Assembly: GCA_033060915.1 (NCBI GenBank)
Contig: CM065399.1
Location: 10,682,001-10,746,000, forward strand
Reading direction: 5' to 3'
Length of the DNA stretch: 64,000 nt
Origin: Euryodendron excelsum
Lineage: Eukaryota > Streptophyta > Magnoliopsida > Ericales > Pentaphylacaceae
In this document: positions 12,216-25,295 of the stretch, piece after piece
How the letters are laid out: each line of letters opens with the position of its first letter
How positions within the stretch are numbered: position 1 is the first letter of the stretch
Position numbers and translations under genes: made by a program
Notes under the pieces: model-generated
What the model saw: only the letters and a program-made list of their open reading frames with translations
What the model was told of the DNA's origin: nothing
Database searches by the model: none

Positions 12216-14999
12216 CCAAGGGTCAAAGATTTATTTCTTGCTGCCCTAACAAGTTTCCTAAGGGAGTGGCACCACTACAACAAGTGCCGAGAGGGTTTTT
12301 GGCTATCTATAAATATTGACCACCCCCAGCATATTTTAGATCCTCAAAATCGCTCCAAAAGCTCTACCTCTCTGAAAACAAACTTCGAGTTACCCCAAAA
12401 ATCCTAATTCTCTCAAGTCCCTCTCAAGTTCTAGCCTCCTACACTCAAACCCTAATCTATACACTTCAAACCCTAGTCTTTAAGCTTCATTTAAGGTCAA
12501 GTCTAACCCTTAGAAGCTCTTAAGGATCATCTAAGTTCAAGCAAGTCCTCCGTTGAAACCTTCAACCAAAGAAGAAGGCAAGGTAGAGTTCTATTTACTT
12601 TTATGTAATCCACCTCTCTCTCTTCTCCCTCCTAACCCACTTGGGTTTTCTTCTAATTTAACCCTCATTTTCTACCTCCCCTTCTTGCATGCTTGAAACA
12701 AGGGACTCGATTCATGCCTAGGAAGGCCTTGGAAGGAATCACCATGTCAGAGATTTTCTATAAGTTCAATCTAAGATAGTGTGGGTCCGACCCCCTTGGT
12801 TATGTGGTGAAACCTAACCTTGTATGTTTATGTCCTCCCTATTGCATTGTTGTTATCATAATCATGCATTCAAAGAGGTTTTCAAACATACATTAAAGGT
12901 TGCTTTCAAAACTTGCATTCAAAATCTTTTCTTTCAAAGTTGTTTTCAAAACCATAACTCTAAAATGATTCTAACCATTCCACGGTTAGGGCTGTTTTAA
13001 GAAAGTGTTATATTCAATATGACCATCAAGGTCCAAATTTGGGTTCAAACCTTAAATTATTTTTCAAGAAATCACAACTGTAAGGTGATTCTAGCAATTC
13101 CATGGTTAGGATTGTTTTAGGAAAGTGTTACATTCAAATTGACCATCAAAGTCCATATTGGGGTTTTAATCCCTAGTTGTTGTCAAAATCACAACCCTAG
13201 AAAATGGTTCTAGTCTTCTCATGATTAAAATCGTTTTAGGAAAGTGAGATATTCAAGAGATTTTCAAAAGTCTATATTCAAACCTTTCTAAAATAGTTTT
13301 GTAAATTCACTTCCTAAAAATTCTTCTCGAAGATTTATTTTTCAAAAACTCTTTGTCTTGAAATCAAATCTTTCTTAGAGTCCATGTAATCATAGCTTTC
13401 TATTTGTATCAAATCATAGATTTTCAAAACTATTTTCTACATGAAATCATAGATTTCCTAAGTCAAAAGTCACATCAAATAATAGATTTCCAAAACTAAA
13501 GCTTTACAATTTCAAGTCAAATAAAATCTTTCCTATTGTTAATCTTTCATAATTTCAAAACCTTCCCTTTGCAAACTTTCCAAAAACAAAACTTTCCTCT
13601 TTCAATTGAAGTCCAATTCTTCCAAATCAAATGCATTGCATAAACCTAAGGTCCTAGGATTGCTTAAATCCTAAGTTACCTTAAATCTAGGTGAAACCTT
13701 TTCAAGCTCAATTTTCCAAATTCGGTTCTTCTTAAATCAAATCCTTTCAAATCTCGACTTTCCAAATTTTAAATTCAAACCTTTCCTAAATAAAATCTTT
13801 CCAAAATCAAATCTTTCCTAAAACGAAAACTTTTCTAAAATAGAATTTTCCTAATTCAGAGCTTTACTAATCCGAAACTTTCCTAAAATCAAGTTTTTTA
13901 AAATCCAACTTTTTAAGTCTTCATCAAACATTTCTATTTCAATTGCAAGTTTAAACCCTATGTTATCTAAACCTTAGGATACCTAAGCCCTAATTCAACC
14001 CTAACCCTAAGTTAGGAAACTTCGACTCTTTTCTAAATCAAGATGGTTTTCAAACCCCAATTCAATTCAAGATAATTCCAAAGTTCAATTTAAACCTTCC
14101 AAAATAAATTCAAGTTTTACGTCAAGGTTAATTTCAAATCAAAGTTCAATTTCAAAATTTTCCAATCAAAGTTCAAACAAGAACCTTTTTAATTCAAACT
14201 TTCCAAGGGCCTCAAAGTATCTTTTCAAATCAAACAAGACCCAAAAGTGTCTATTTTTAATCGGACCCCAAGTTCGAACTACGAATGACCTGATTTCTAG
14301 CAAAGGAATATGTAGGCAACCCTCATGGGTGCAGTCACAACCTCTTTCAAAATTCCAAATCCCTTTTTCAAAATCTCTTTCCAAATTCTTTTCATATACT
14401 TGCATATCATGGATCATATCATCCTTAAAGTGATGGCATAAACCTCTTTTTCAAAATTTTCAAAGTGGATATAAGTGGACATTGGATAATCGGATATTCC
14501 AAATGAGTGAACCTAGGGTGCAAACACATGTAGGTACCTCAACAACAGCATAGAGTGATAGCCTAGTGCATTTTCCTTATACGTAACCAACATTTGAACC
14601 TAGAATCACTGTTTTCGTCAGGCCAAAACGGAGTTATTTTCAAAAAGGGCTTAAATCTTTCCAAAGGTTGCCAAACATCCTATGTTCTCCACAACCTTTT
14701 TCAAAAACCTTAAATTTAAGGTTTTATGCATGCACTTAAACCCTCTCTTGAGAAAGTTTTCCAAAACCTTTTTCAAAAATCTTAAATTTAATTTTTGAAT
14801 TACACTTAGTTTTAAGTGACCTAACTCACCCTCACAAAGTTAGGTGGCGACTCTAAATCTTTTCTGAAAGCCCTTATTCAAATCAATTTTCAATTAAAAC
14901 CTAATTACACTCGTCCTTCTAGGAAGACGAATTCTAACGAGAAAGTACCGCGTGTTACCCATATATTATCTCGAGTGCAAAAAATCGGGGCGCGACAAT
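12216..14999 (+). mobile_element. Element C': LTR fragment, left end missing
   Basis: A + strand LTR fragment that begins in mid-LTR (aligning with the C 3' LTR at about 21.57 kb) and runs to the intact family end GGGGCGCGACA at 14999. It contains a TATA box at 12308-12315, a pyrimidine-rich degenerate body, and the small U5 hairpin at 14909-14932. Sequence after 14999 is again mid-LTR, so C' probably inserted as a solo LTR into the 5' LTR of C and later lost its left side. Confidence 0.7.
12308..12315 (+). promoter_or_regulatory. TATA box in LTR C'
   Basis: TATAAATA, about 90 bp inside the truncated left end of this LTR fragment, at the conserved position. Confidence 0.6.
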
Positions 15000-17001
15000 C
15001 ATCAATGTTCATATTATGGTTTCAAGCCTCAACTTGTTTTCAAAATCACAACCCTACAGTGATACTAGTCTCATGGTTAGGATCGCTTTAGGATAGTGGC
15101 ATACTCTAAGAAGCCTATAAAGGCTGCATTAGGATTTTAAGCCCTAAAACACCTCTTTCAAAACTTTATTTTTTTTTAAACCTCTTTAAATTCGATGTTC
15201 AAAGGCATTTTCCAAAAGTTGGTCTAAGAGTTATTTTCCTGAAGCCCTAGAAGTTCATGCCCTACGAAACCCTAACTTTGCCCCCTAACTTTCATTCTAG
15301 CATTCATTGTATTCAAGTTGCATCAAAAAGATTTTCAAAGTTCCTGTTGTATCGTGTTTTCAAAAAGTGCATAACTCTCTTAAATTGTTTTCAAAAAGTG
15401 TCACATAAAATCATAACTTTTCAAACCAAAGTTTCACATAAAATCATGAAAGATTCACACATAAAATCATAAGATTTTCAAACAAAATTTTTCCTTTTTT
15501 GAATTCAAATATTTCATTTTTCAATTTCAAATCCAATCTTCTATTTTTGGAAACAAATCAAATCTTTTATTTTTGGTAACAAATCAAATCTTTTATTTTA
15601 GGAAACAAATCAAACCTTTGATTTTGGAAATCAAATCAAATCTTTCTATTTTACATGAAATTCTATCTTTCCTTTTCTCACATGAAATCATAGGTTTTAC
15701 AAATTCCCTTCTCAAGTGCATGCATAAAACCATTAGGACCAAACCTTAACCCTAAACCACCTTTCAAAATTACTTTCCAAACCCTAGGTTAACCTAACCC
15801 CAGCTAACCAAACCCTAGGTGGTCCAACCTTAGGTTAACCTGAACCTAGTTGGTCCATATCAACCTAACCCTAGGTTACCTTAACCCTAGTTTGCCCAAC
15901 CTAGGTTAGGAGGCTTCAAGAATGTAACTCTGGGACCCTTTTTCAATCTCCATCTCCAACCCAAAAATGTTTTAAAAAGTTCTTTAAAACTTGTCTCAAT
16001 CCAAAATAGCTAGACACTTACTATTTTTCAAAAACTATTTCTAAAATGACTTCAAAAATTCACAACCCTAGGGCAATCCTAACCCTTTCTTAGTTAGGAT
16101 TTCCTAAGGAAAATGAAACCTATAAGCTTCACATTAGGGTTTCAAACCCTAAATGTTTTTAAAAAACCTTTTTTCTAAAAACTATTTTTAAACATCACAT
16201 TCTTGAAACGACCCTAGACCTTCTATGGTTAGGGTTGTCCAAGATCAAGTATTCAAACAAGAGAAATTTCTAGCCCCATTTTCTAAAAATGCTTTCTAAA
16301 ACTCATGGTCTTGAAGGAGTTTAGTTCTTATATAACTATCCTCTCAAAGGCAATGAAACATCAACATACCTTTCATAAGATACATAAAAAATAATTTTCA
16401 AAAACCTTTTCAAGACAAGTTCACAAGGGTTTTTTGAAATTTCAATCTCAACTTTCTTCCAAACTTTTTTTTAAATTACGTTATGCATCATTCGTTCCAA
16501 AAGTGATGACAAAAACCTATTTTTTAAACGTTTTAAAGTCGACATAAGTGGAGAATTATTTAAGTGAGCGAATCCAATGGTAAATAGACATGTAGGTACC
16601 ATAAGGGCATGGTAGGATGATGATCTTAGGATATCTTTCCTACACAACCAACCCTCGAACCAAAGATTTTTGTTTCAAATACCAAAACTGGAGTTACATT
16701 TTTCAAAAGGGTTTAAAACATTTTCAAAGGTTACCGAACCCCAAGAGGACATTTTCAAAACATTTTCAAAAAATCTAAGTTTGATCCTCGGATTATACTT
16801 AGTTTTGGGTGACCTAACACACTTTTAACCGTGTTAGGTGGCGACTCTAAACCTTTTTCCGAAAACTCTTAATCAAATGTATTTCAAGTTCAAAACCCCA
16901 GTAGCACTTTTCATTCTTAGGATATGTTCTAACATGAGAGAGTACCATGCTTTTGTCCCCCGAGTCCTGGAGATTTGGTGGGCGAAAATCGGGATGCAAT
17001 A
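15000..17001 (+). mobile_element. Element C: remaining right part of the 5' LTR
   Basis: The right ~2 kb of a + strand LTR, ending GGATGCAATA (family end GGACGCAACA with two C-to-T changes). Immediately after come two bases and a primer binding site, so this is the 5' LTR of element C. It includes a stretch rich in CCTAGGTTAACC words (15.77-15.91 kb). The promoter half is missing because C' and B occupy or deleted it. Confidence 0.75.
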
Positions 17002-17003
17002 GC

Positions 17004-17021
17004 TGGCGACTCTGCTGGAGA
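17004..17021 (+). other. Primer binding site of element C
   Basis: TGGCGACTCTGCTGGAGA, complementary with a few mismatches to the 3' end of tRNA-Arg(ACG). It fixes the + orientation of element C and the end of its 5' LTR. Confidence 0.8.
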
Positions 17022-18420
17022 CACTTAAGGGTTGGGTCATTTTCATGTCTCTTCACCCTTCACTCATCCAAAATCTCTGGTTCCTTTGTTCAATTTTGTC
17101 TACTGTTGTTTCAAAGTTTTTCAAAATGTTTTCAAAAGATGTCATCACTTGTATGCATGCATTTATGTCATCTTATGGTCTTACATCTATTATTCATTTT
17201 TATCTTGTATTGGGGTTTTCCTAAAGATACTAACTCTATGCATTTGTTTTATAGTTACTCACCTTTTATTTTTTTGGTCATATATTAACTGTCATGCATG
17301 AAATGAATGAACAGGATGAATGGGAGTTGTTGGGCACTTTCCACTACTTTAAAAAAAGTCGTACACACTTCATTTGCATGTCATTCATTTATGCATTACT
17401 ACTTGGTTACTACCCTTCTAGTTAGAAGGGGAAATAGTATATTGGTTGTAGGCAGATGTTGTGTTAATTTCTTAGCCTACAGCCTCTTGATAATTCTCCC
17501 ATTCAAACTACTAATCAAAGATGGGGTTCACCTTTTCGGGGGTAGATGCCGGAGGTTTGATGGTTCAGGAACGAAGCTTTTTTAGGAAGTATTAGCAACC
17601 CCCAACCTCATGCTCATGTAGCACCCCATGCATAGCTGAACCTCTGTCGAATCTAAGACACACGCATTAGTTTCAAAATTAAGGAGAAAAGGGCGACCAC
17701 TTTACTTTTATTTACTTTATGCCCAAATTAACAGCTTAATTCTTGCTGTTATACTGCCTACACATTTTCTATTACTATGTAGACATCCTATGCTTATGCA
17801 TTCACTACTATTATACTGCTTATACATCTATTGTCCATTTCAAGACAAGAGTTCCAAAGTAACTCAAGTCACTGCATTCCATGCATATGATCAACCCCTA
17901 AAAAGTTGGCCCAAAGTCAATTTCGCTCATTTAAAACTTATCGAAATTCCTAAGGGTACTAAGTGACCCTAAGGATTCATAACATGTATCGAAGTCATCT
18001 CATAAAGAGGGGCCTCAATCCCTCTTTACTCACGGAGATAGGGATGCTAAGAAGACTAGGGACAATCCAGAAGCAAGTGCTCTCACCGACTTCCATCAGA
18101 GAAGGCAAATTCGAAGACTTAAAAGTAGTTTAGGATTTTAAATATAAGGGCAGAGAGGGGAAAGTCCTAAGTGTTTCTCCCTCCTCTTTTAATGTACAAG
18201 AGGAGCTCACTTCAATAAAATTGTCATTTATACTTCTTGTAGTTGAATGGATGTATTTATGATCACAAGCGCAGGTACAGTATTGCAAGCAAGGGCAAAC
18301 CCTTACCTCTAAATGTGAGCTCACGCATTACGTTTAGTTTCCTCTCTCAAAGTAGAGGCATCTCTAGGGCATGCATCGCATAAAACTCTTACAAGGAACA
18401 AGAAACTAATTTGTGACTTT
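17022..18420 (+). mobile_element. Element C: leader between PBS and gag
   Basis: This leader is homologous to those of A and B on the other strand. It contains a 92-codon frame at 17307-17585 whose central part (LVTTLLVRRGNSILVVGRCC) is also open in A and B. No known protein domain is recognisable in it. The rest appears non-coding. Confidence 0.65.
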
Positions 18421-20098
18421 TTCCTTTCTATAGGAAATCAAAAAGCACTAGACAAGGAATTATTGCTCCCAAAAGGCTCAAGTACCGCTCAGAGAACCCA
18501 TGATCACCTGACAAAGATCCTCTTAAATGGCAACCCACTCTGATGAAGCTGCACCCGTTGGCGAAAAAGATCAATGAGATGAGAGCTCAAATGGGCAAGA
18601 TGTTTAAGCTGATATAATCCATGGCCTCTAAAGATCCTACCTCCACTCCTTTCTCATCTGCACCACCTCCTAAAGAATTAGAGGTTATCTCACCTATAGT
18701 TGTGCTCCACTCTAATAACACTGGCAAGAATAAGGAGGACCCCAAGGTGGTGAACGTTAAAGAAGAAGAGGAAGAAACTATCCTGTTGTCACCCACCAAG
18801 AAGAAGACTTCCCCAAACTCACTCAGCCTAAAAATATAAGGGTTAAAGGAGTCTTTATGTAGCCTCCATGGGCATGACACCTTCAGTCTGACTTCTTATG
18901 ACGAACTCTACTTCTTCCCATGCCACCCGTGACCTGCCAAGTTCAAAATACCCGACTTCCAAAAATACAATGGCACCGGCGATCCCATAGCCTATCTGCG
19001 CCTCTATGCTGGGGCACTCAATAGTCCTGGGAATGACCCAAAACTCCTCATGCAACTATTTTAGCACAACCTCACAGGGTCTACTCTTCAATGGTTTGCA
19101 CACTTGGATCTAAGAAAAATTACAACCTAAAGGGAGTTGGTCCTAGCATTTAAAATCCAATGCCAACACAAAATTAATTTGACCATCTACCGCTAGGCCC
19201 TCATGCTAACAACCAAAGGAGCAAAAGAGGGTTTCAAGACCTATGCCCTGAGATTGAGGGAGTCCACTGCACAAGTCAATCCCCCGCTGGAACAGAAAGA
19301 GTATGTGTAGTTATTCATGCCAACATTTTGGGGGCTATATTATGAAAAGCTCTGCACAAGCATATAGAAAGTTTCTCAGAATTGATCATGCAATGGGAGA
19401 TCATAGAAAATAGCCTAAAAACTGAAAGGATCACTAACCCCTATCCCAAAACTAAAGAAATTTCTACAAGAGCAGCTAAGAAGGTGGCCACAACAAAGGG
19501 GGTAAGCAAGAAAGAGGGCGAAGTGTTCACCATTCTGCCCTTCCTGACTCAATAATACTGCCCGCAATATCAACCCCGGCCAATGTTGCTTATTCCTACC
19601 ATTGGCATGCCCATTCCTCTAGTCACCCAAGCGCCTGCTCCTGCCCCAGCTGGGGGATGCCCCAATCATAGTCCCAATTGGTAAGCCCAACGCAACCGTA
19701 TCTTTACCACTTTAGCCTATACCTAAACAGAAGCATATCACGACCTCTTAAAAAGCAACTTGCTAAGTCCTATAGTTGCATGCCCATTGCCAAGCCTTGT
19801 ACCACCTACTTTCAATACGGCCCTCACATGCGAGTACCATTCAAGAGGCCAAGGGCATGACACAGAAAGTTGTTTTGCCCAGAAGCACAAAATACAATAT
19901 CTGATCGACAACAAGGTCATCAACACACAGCCAGTAAACCCCGCTCATGTCCCCTATGTCACAACAAGCCCTCTACTGGACCATATAGTTAACATAATCG
20001 TGGAGGACATAGCTGACCCAAAGGGGATCATAGCTATAGAGTACTTTAAGGTCAGTGGGAAACAAATAAGGAAAGTGACTGGGAAGAAGAAATCCATA
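18421..20098 (+). pseudogene. gag: Element C: gag pseudogene (Tat/Ogre type)
   Basis: The conceptual translation shows the Tat/Ogre gag order with several stops and frame changes. First comes a charged N-terminus (EKINEMRAQMGKMFKL), then a proline/acid linker. The core gag domain follows, starting AKFKIPDFQKYNGTGDPIAY at about 18.94 kb. At about 19.83-19.93 kb there is a histidine/cysteine motif CEYHSRGQGHDTESCFAQKH, the knuckle-like region of this lineage. The normal continuation into protease, reverse transcriptase, RNase H and integrase is missing: coding homology stops near 20.09 kb and LTR sequence starts at 20101. The copy is therefore dead and deleted for pol. Lineage assignment is by family knowledge, not by a search. 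Confidence 0.8.
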
Positions 20099-21701
20099 TT
20101 CCCCATTTTTGCTTACTCAGCAATCTCTGGCGTGACCAGACTCATATTCAAACCGACACAGACACATTCAAGTCCAAACCAATTTTTCAAACTCAATTCA
20201 ATAAATCAATCGCTTCACGAGCTCGGCGAGACAAAATGACCAAAATGCCCTGGTAGCATTGCTCGGTCCAATTCCATTTCGCATGTCTTCCTAAAGACGG
20301 TAAGTCCCTATTTCAACCTCAATTCCAATTTTAATTCTAGTCTAGACTAATCAAACTCAAATTGGCACGTCTTTCGAGAAAGCTAATCCCTCAGACAGTA
20401 AGTCCATCCAGTTTGACGCGTTTACTAATAAAACTCCTAAGAACAGTAAGTCCCTTCAAACCTATCGACTAGGACGAATCCCAACTCCCTGAGATGGTAT
20501 AATGGTTCATTTATAGCGCCTGCTAGCCCGCCAATGTAGAATGTCCGTTATCCAGCACATCTTTCGAGAAAGTCGATCCCTCAAACGATAAGACCATCTA
20601 GCAGCTTCCCAAGATTAGGCAATCTCTGAAATAAACGCACACCATCAGAGTGACAGAAACACTCACAAACATCACAACCATTAGAGTGGCAGAAACACTC
20701 GCAAATAGGTCGACATTGAAAATTAACAACAAAACTCGAATATCACGAGACCGAACACGCCTTTTGGCCGTAACACATTTACTGAAGGATGGGATAACTT
20801 TGGAAACCAACTCGTCAGAGTGATAAAAACACTCAAATCCCGAGTCAACATCAATGCCTGCTAGCCCACTCTGGTAAAAAATGACCAAACTATCCATTGG
20901 ACCTTTCCAACACGCTTCTCGAGAAAGTACCTAAGTCTTTAGAGCCATAAGTTCACCCTTCCAGGATTGTCCAAAAGACAATCTAGTATCTCCAACTGCC
21001 TTCCAGTCGATTTCGGATCAATTCCAGGACCATCTAATCAAAATGATCATTTTGCCCTTAAGCATCCGATCGTCTTTAGGAACCACACCAGCTCTGGGTA
21101 TCAAACCAGTTATCTCTCGAGAATGTTTCTAATAGTATTATCAAACTTTCAATACCTTTTCAGATCATTTTGAGTCCATTCCAACGAGCCCGGTGCAAAA
21201 TAACCCGATTTGCTCCTAATAGGCCGATTGCTTTTTCCAACCACACCGGCTCTAGGTATCAAATTAGAAACCCCTTGGAACACTTTCGATAGTATTTTCA
21301 ACCTTCAAACCTTCTCACGAGTCACTCCGAGTCCATTTTGGTATTTTCTCGATCAGATTGATTGTTTTGCCCCTAGTGGGCCGGTCAACCTTTTCAAATA
21401 TCCCAACATAATTTTTCAAACCCATTACCTTCAGGACACTCTTTCAAGAGTTCTTGTCTATTCTCGGCCTTCCAGATAATTCCCAGACCTTCCAGTGTCA
21501 CTCCTAGTGGAGCCAAGCCAAAAATTACATGGTAGTCACTACGACAAGTGCCCAAATCTTTTGCCTTGAATCCCAAGGGTCAAAAGATACGTTTCTTGCC
21601 ACCTTAAAACTTTCCTAAGTGGTTGGCGCCACTCTTAGTGGTGTATGTGAAAAGTTTGCTCTAGCGCCACTACAACAGGCACCAAGGTTATTTTGATTAC
21701 C

Positions 21702-21709
21702 TATAAATA
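21702..21709 (+). promoter_or_regulatory. TATA box in the 3' LTR of C
   Basis: TATAAATA, preceded within about 80 bp by a partly decayed inverted repeat around GTTGGCGCCACTC. Confidence 0.6.
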
Positions 21710-23678
21710 CAAACCCTCCCCTTGCATAAAAAAATGTCTGCAAATTCAATCCAAAAACTCTGTCTCTCTGAAAACATAACTCGAAGTCTCTCCACACCCT
21801 AATTTTCTCAAGCCTCTTTAAGCCCTAGCCTCTATACACTCTATACACTTAAACACAAGCCTCAAAGTATCCATTAAAGACTCAAATGCTACAACTTCAA
21901 AGCTCTCAAGGTTCAGGTAAAGCAAAGCAAACCAAGCAATCAAAGCAAGAAGAATCCGAGGTCAATTTTCTATTTAGTTTTATGTAATCCCCCCACTCTC
22001 TTCTTTTTCCTAATCCACTTGGGTTTTCTTCTATTTTAATCCTCATTTTCTATCTCCTCTTCTTGCATGCTTGAAATAAGGGATTCCCTGATTCATGCCA
22101 AGGAAGGACTGTTGAAGGTCATCGTGTTGGGGCTTTCTTCTAGTTTAACCTTTGATAGTGTGGGTTCGCCCCCTTTAATTATGTGGTAAAGCCTAGCTTT
22201 GTATATCCACGACCCTATTGCATTATACATATCATATTCATACATCCATTCAAAGTTGTTTTCAAACTTGCATCAAAATTGTTTTCAAACTTGCATTCAA
22301 AATCTTTTTCTTTCAAACTTGTATTCAAAATCTCATTCTTGCAAACCTGTTTTAAAAATCACACTCCTAGGATGATTCTAGTCCTTCCATAGTTAGGTTG
22401 TTTTAGAAAAGTGTTATATTTAATATGACTATCAAGGTCTAAATTTTGGATATAAACCCTAAATTGTTTTTATCAAAATCACAATCCTAAAGTGATTCTA
22501 GTCATTCCATGGTTAGGGTTGCTTTAGGAAAGTGTTATATTCAAAGTAATCATTATGGTCCATATTTCAAACCCTATTTGTTTTCAAAATCACAACCCTA
22601 GAATAGTTCTAATCTTTTCATGATTAGAATCATTTTAAGAAACTGAGATATTCAAGAGATTTGCAAAAGTCCATATTCAAACCTCTTTCCAAATATTTTC
22701 AAAAATCTACTTCCTAAAAACACTTTCAAAGATCTACTTTCTAAAAACTTCTTGTCTTATAGTCCAAGTCAAGCCTTAGAATCCATAATTAGGATACCCT
22801 AATTCCTTTCTTAAAGTCATGACTTTCTATTTTCTACAACAAATCATAGGTTTCCAAAATCTTTTTTCCTACAAAATCATAGATCTCCAAATCCAAGATT
22901 TTCGAAACTCAACTTTTTCAATTCCATGTCAAATCAAATCTTCCAATTCAGGAAACCAAATCAAAACCTCTAATTTTAAAAACAAAATCAAAATTATTAA
23001 TTTTTAGAAATAAAATCCAATCTTCTACCTTAGGAAATAGAAATCAAATCTTTCTAAATTCCAAAACTTTTCTAAATTCAAACTTTCAAATCTTATTTCC
23101 AAGTTTCAAATCTTTCTAAGTTCAAACTTCTATTAAATCAAGACCTTTCTTAAATGGATCTTTCTAAATTCAAATCTTTCCTAAAATGGAACTTTCTTAA
23201 TTTGTTATTTTCCTAAAATGAAACTTTCTTAATTTGGCACTTCCCTAAAATGAAACTTTTCTATTTTAAAACTTTCCTAATTCAAGGCTTTCCAAAATTC
23301 AATCTTTCTTAAACCCTAACTTTTTAAATTCTTTCAAATCAAATAATCAAGTCAAATCCTTTTCACCATTCCAAGTCAAGTACTTCTAAATCAAATCAAA
23401 CCGTTTCTAATCTTTCTTAAATCCAACTTTCCTAATTAAAAACTTTCCTAAATTGAAACTTTCTAAAATCAAACTTTTCAAGCTTTAGTCAAACCTTTCT
23501 AATTCAATTACATGCTTCAACCCTAGGTTACCTAAATCCTAGGAGACCTAACCCTAGTTCAACCCTAACCCTAAAGTTAGGAAGCTTCAACTCTTTTCAA
23601 AGACTTTTCTAAAACTCTTTTCTAAACCAAGATGATTTTCAAATTTCAATCTAAGTCAAGATGTTTTTAAAGCTCAAC

Positions 23679-23683
23679 TCAAT
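23679..23683. repeat. Left target-site duplication of solo LTR D (TCAAT)
   Basis: TCAAT stands immediately before TGTAAGCAC at 23684 and is repeated immediately after the LTR end at 28522-28526. A perfect 5-bp duplication fits Ty3/gypsy integration. Confidence 0.9.
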
Positions 23684-23875
23684 TGTAAGCACCCCATTTT
23701 TGACCGCTCAGTAGTCTACGGTCCGTCCAGACTTGTACTCAAATCAATATGGACGTATTCCAATCGAAGTCAACTCTCTAAGTCTAATCCCGCCTATCCA
23801 TCGCTTTGCGGGCCCACTAGGCTCAAATAGAGGCAAAATGACCAAAATGCCCTTAGGGGCATTGTTCTTTCCAAT

Positions 23876-24098
23876 TCCAAATCTGGCACGTCTTTCCGAA
23901 GGTGGTAAGTCCCCTTTCCACTTCCAAATCAGGCACGTCTTTCCGAAAATGGTACGTCCCTTTTCCAATTCCATTAGACGCATCTTTTCGAAGACGGTAA
24001 GTCCCCTTTCTAATTCCATGAGGCACGTCTTTCCAAAGACGGTAAGTCCTCTTTCCATATTTCATCGGGCGCATCTTTCCGAAGACGGTAAGTCCCCT
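23876..24098 (+). repeat. Five 45-47-bp tandem units in LTR D
   Basis: Each unit holds GGCACGTCTTTCCGAAGACG-type sequence, an inverted repeat around a 4-base loop, followed by GTAAGTCCCCTTTCC. This corresponds to one half of the 81-bp unit found in E and F. The half with CTCGAGACAGTTTATTCCTC is absent here. Confidence 0.8.
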
Positions 24099-25287
24099 TT
24101 TAACCTGTCGACCAGGACGAGACCCCAAGTCCCCTAGATGGTAGAACGGTCCACCTTTGGCCCCTGCTAGCCCACCAATGCAGAAATGTCCGTTTTGGTA
24201 CGCCTTTCGAGAAAGTTGACTTCTCATGCGTTAAGTCCCTTTAGTAGTTTCCTAAGATCATGCAGTCTCAGGAATGATTGCAAACCGTCAGAGTAGTGGA
24301 AGTACTTACAAACATTGCAACCATCAGAGTAGCGAAAATACTCACAAGCAGGTCAATATAGGGAATTGCCAACAAACCCCTGTATCACGAGACTGCCGTC
24401 AGAGTGGCGGAAACAGTCAAAACCCAGGTCAACACCAGTGCCTGCTAGTCTACTTCGGTGAAAAATGATCAAAATGTCCCAAGGGCCATTTTTCGGCACG
24501 TTTCTTGAGAACACACCTGAGTCCTTAGAATGGTAAGTCCACCCCTTCCAAGATTGTCTTAAAAGCAATCCGGCATGTTTAAGTGCCTTCTAGTTAGTTT
24601 CGGGCCAATTCCGAGACTTTCCGGTTAAGATGACCATTTTGCCCCTAGGCATCCGAACGCCCCGGGGACCACTCCGGCTCTAGGTATCAAACCGATAACC
24701 TCCCGAGAATGCTTTTTATAGTATTCCCAACCTTCCTTTGTCTTTCCGAATCATTCTGAGTAGTTTCGGTAAACCCGGTGCAAAATGATCGTTTTTCCCC
24801 TGGTGGGCCGATTGCCCTTTTTCGACCACACTGGCTCTGGGAAATCAAACCGATAGCCTTTGGGAATATTCTAAATAATGTTTTCAAATTTTGAGTCTTC
24901 TTCCGGGACATTCCAAGTTCGTCCCGGCAGCTTTCCGATCCAGTTGACCGTTTTGCCCCTAATGGCTCGGTCAACCCTTCCGATAACTTTTGTCATCCTT
25001 TTTCAGGTCTACTACCTCCGGGACATTGTTTTAAGTGTTCCTGTCCTTTTCCGGCCTTCCGAGCCATTCCCAGTCCCTTAAGTCCTTCTTGGACCTTCCG
25101 GAGTCACTCCTAGTGAAGCCAAGCTAAAAATTGTATGGTAGTCACTAGTATAGGCGCCCAAATCTTCCCAAGATACGTTGTTTGTTGACTTAACAAACTT
25201 TCCTAACTTTCTGGCGCCACTCCTAGTGGCGCTAAGAGGAAATTTGCCCTAGCGCCACTGCAACAGGCGTCAGGTCATTCCCTTCTC

Positions 25288-25295
25288 TATAAATA
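25288..25295 (+). promoter_or_regulatory. TATA box in LTR D
   Basis: TATAAATA, about 60 bp downstream of the GGCGCCACT..AGTGGCGC palindrome. Confidence 0.6.
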
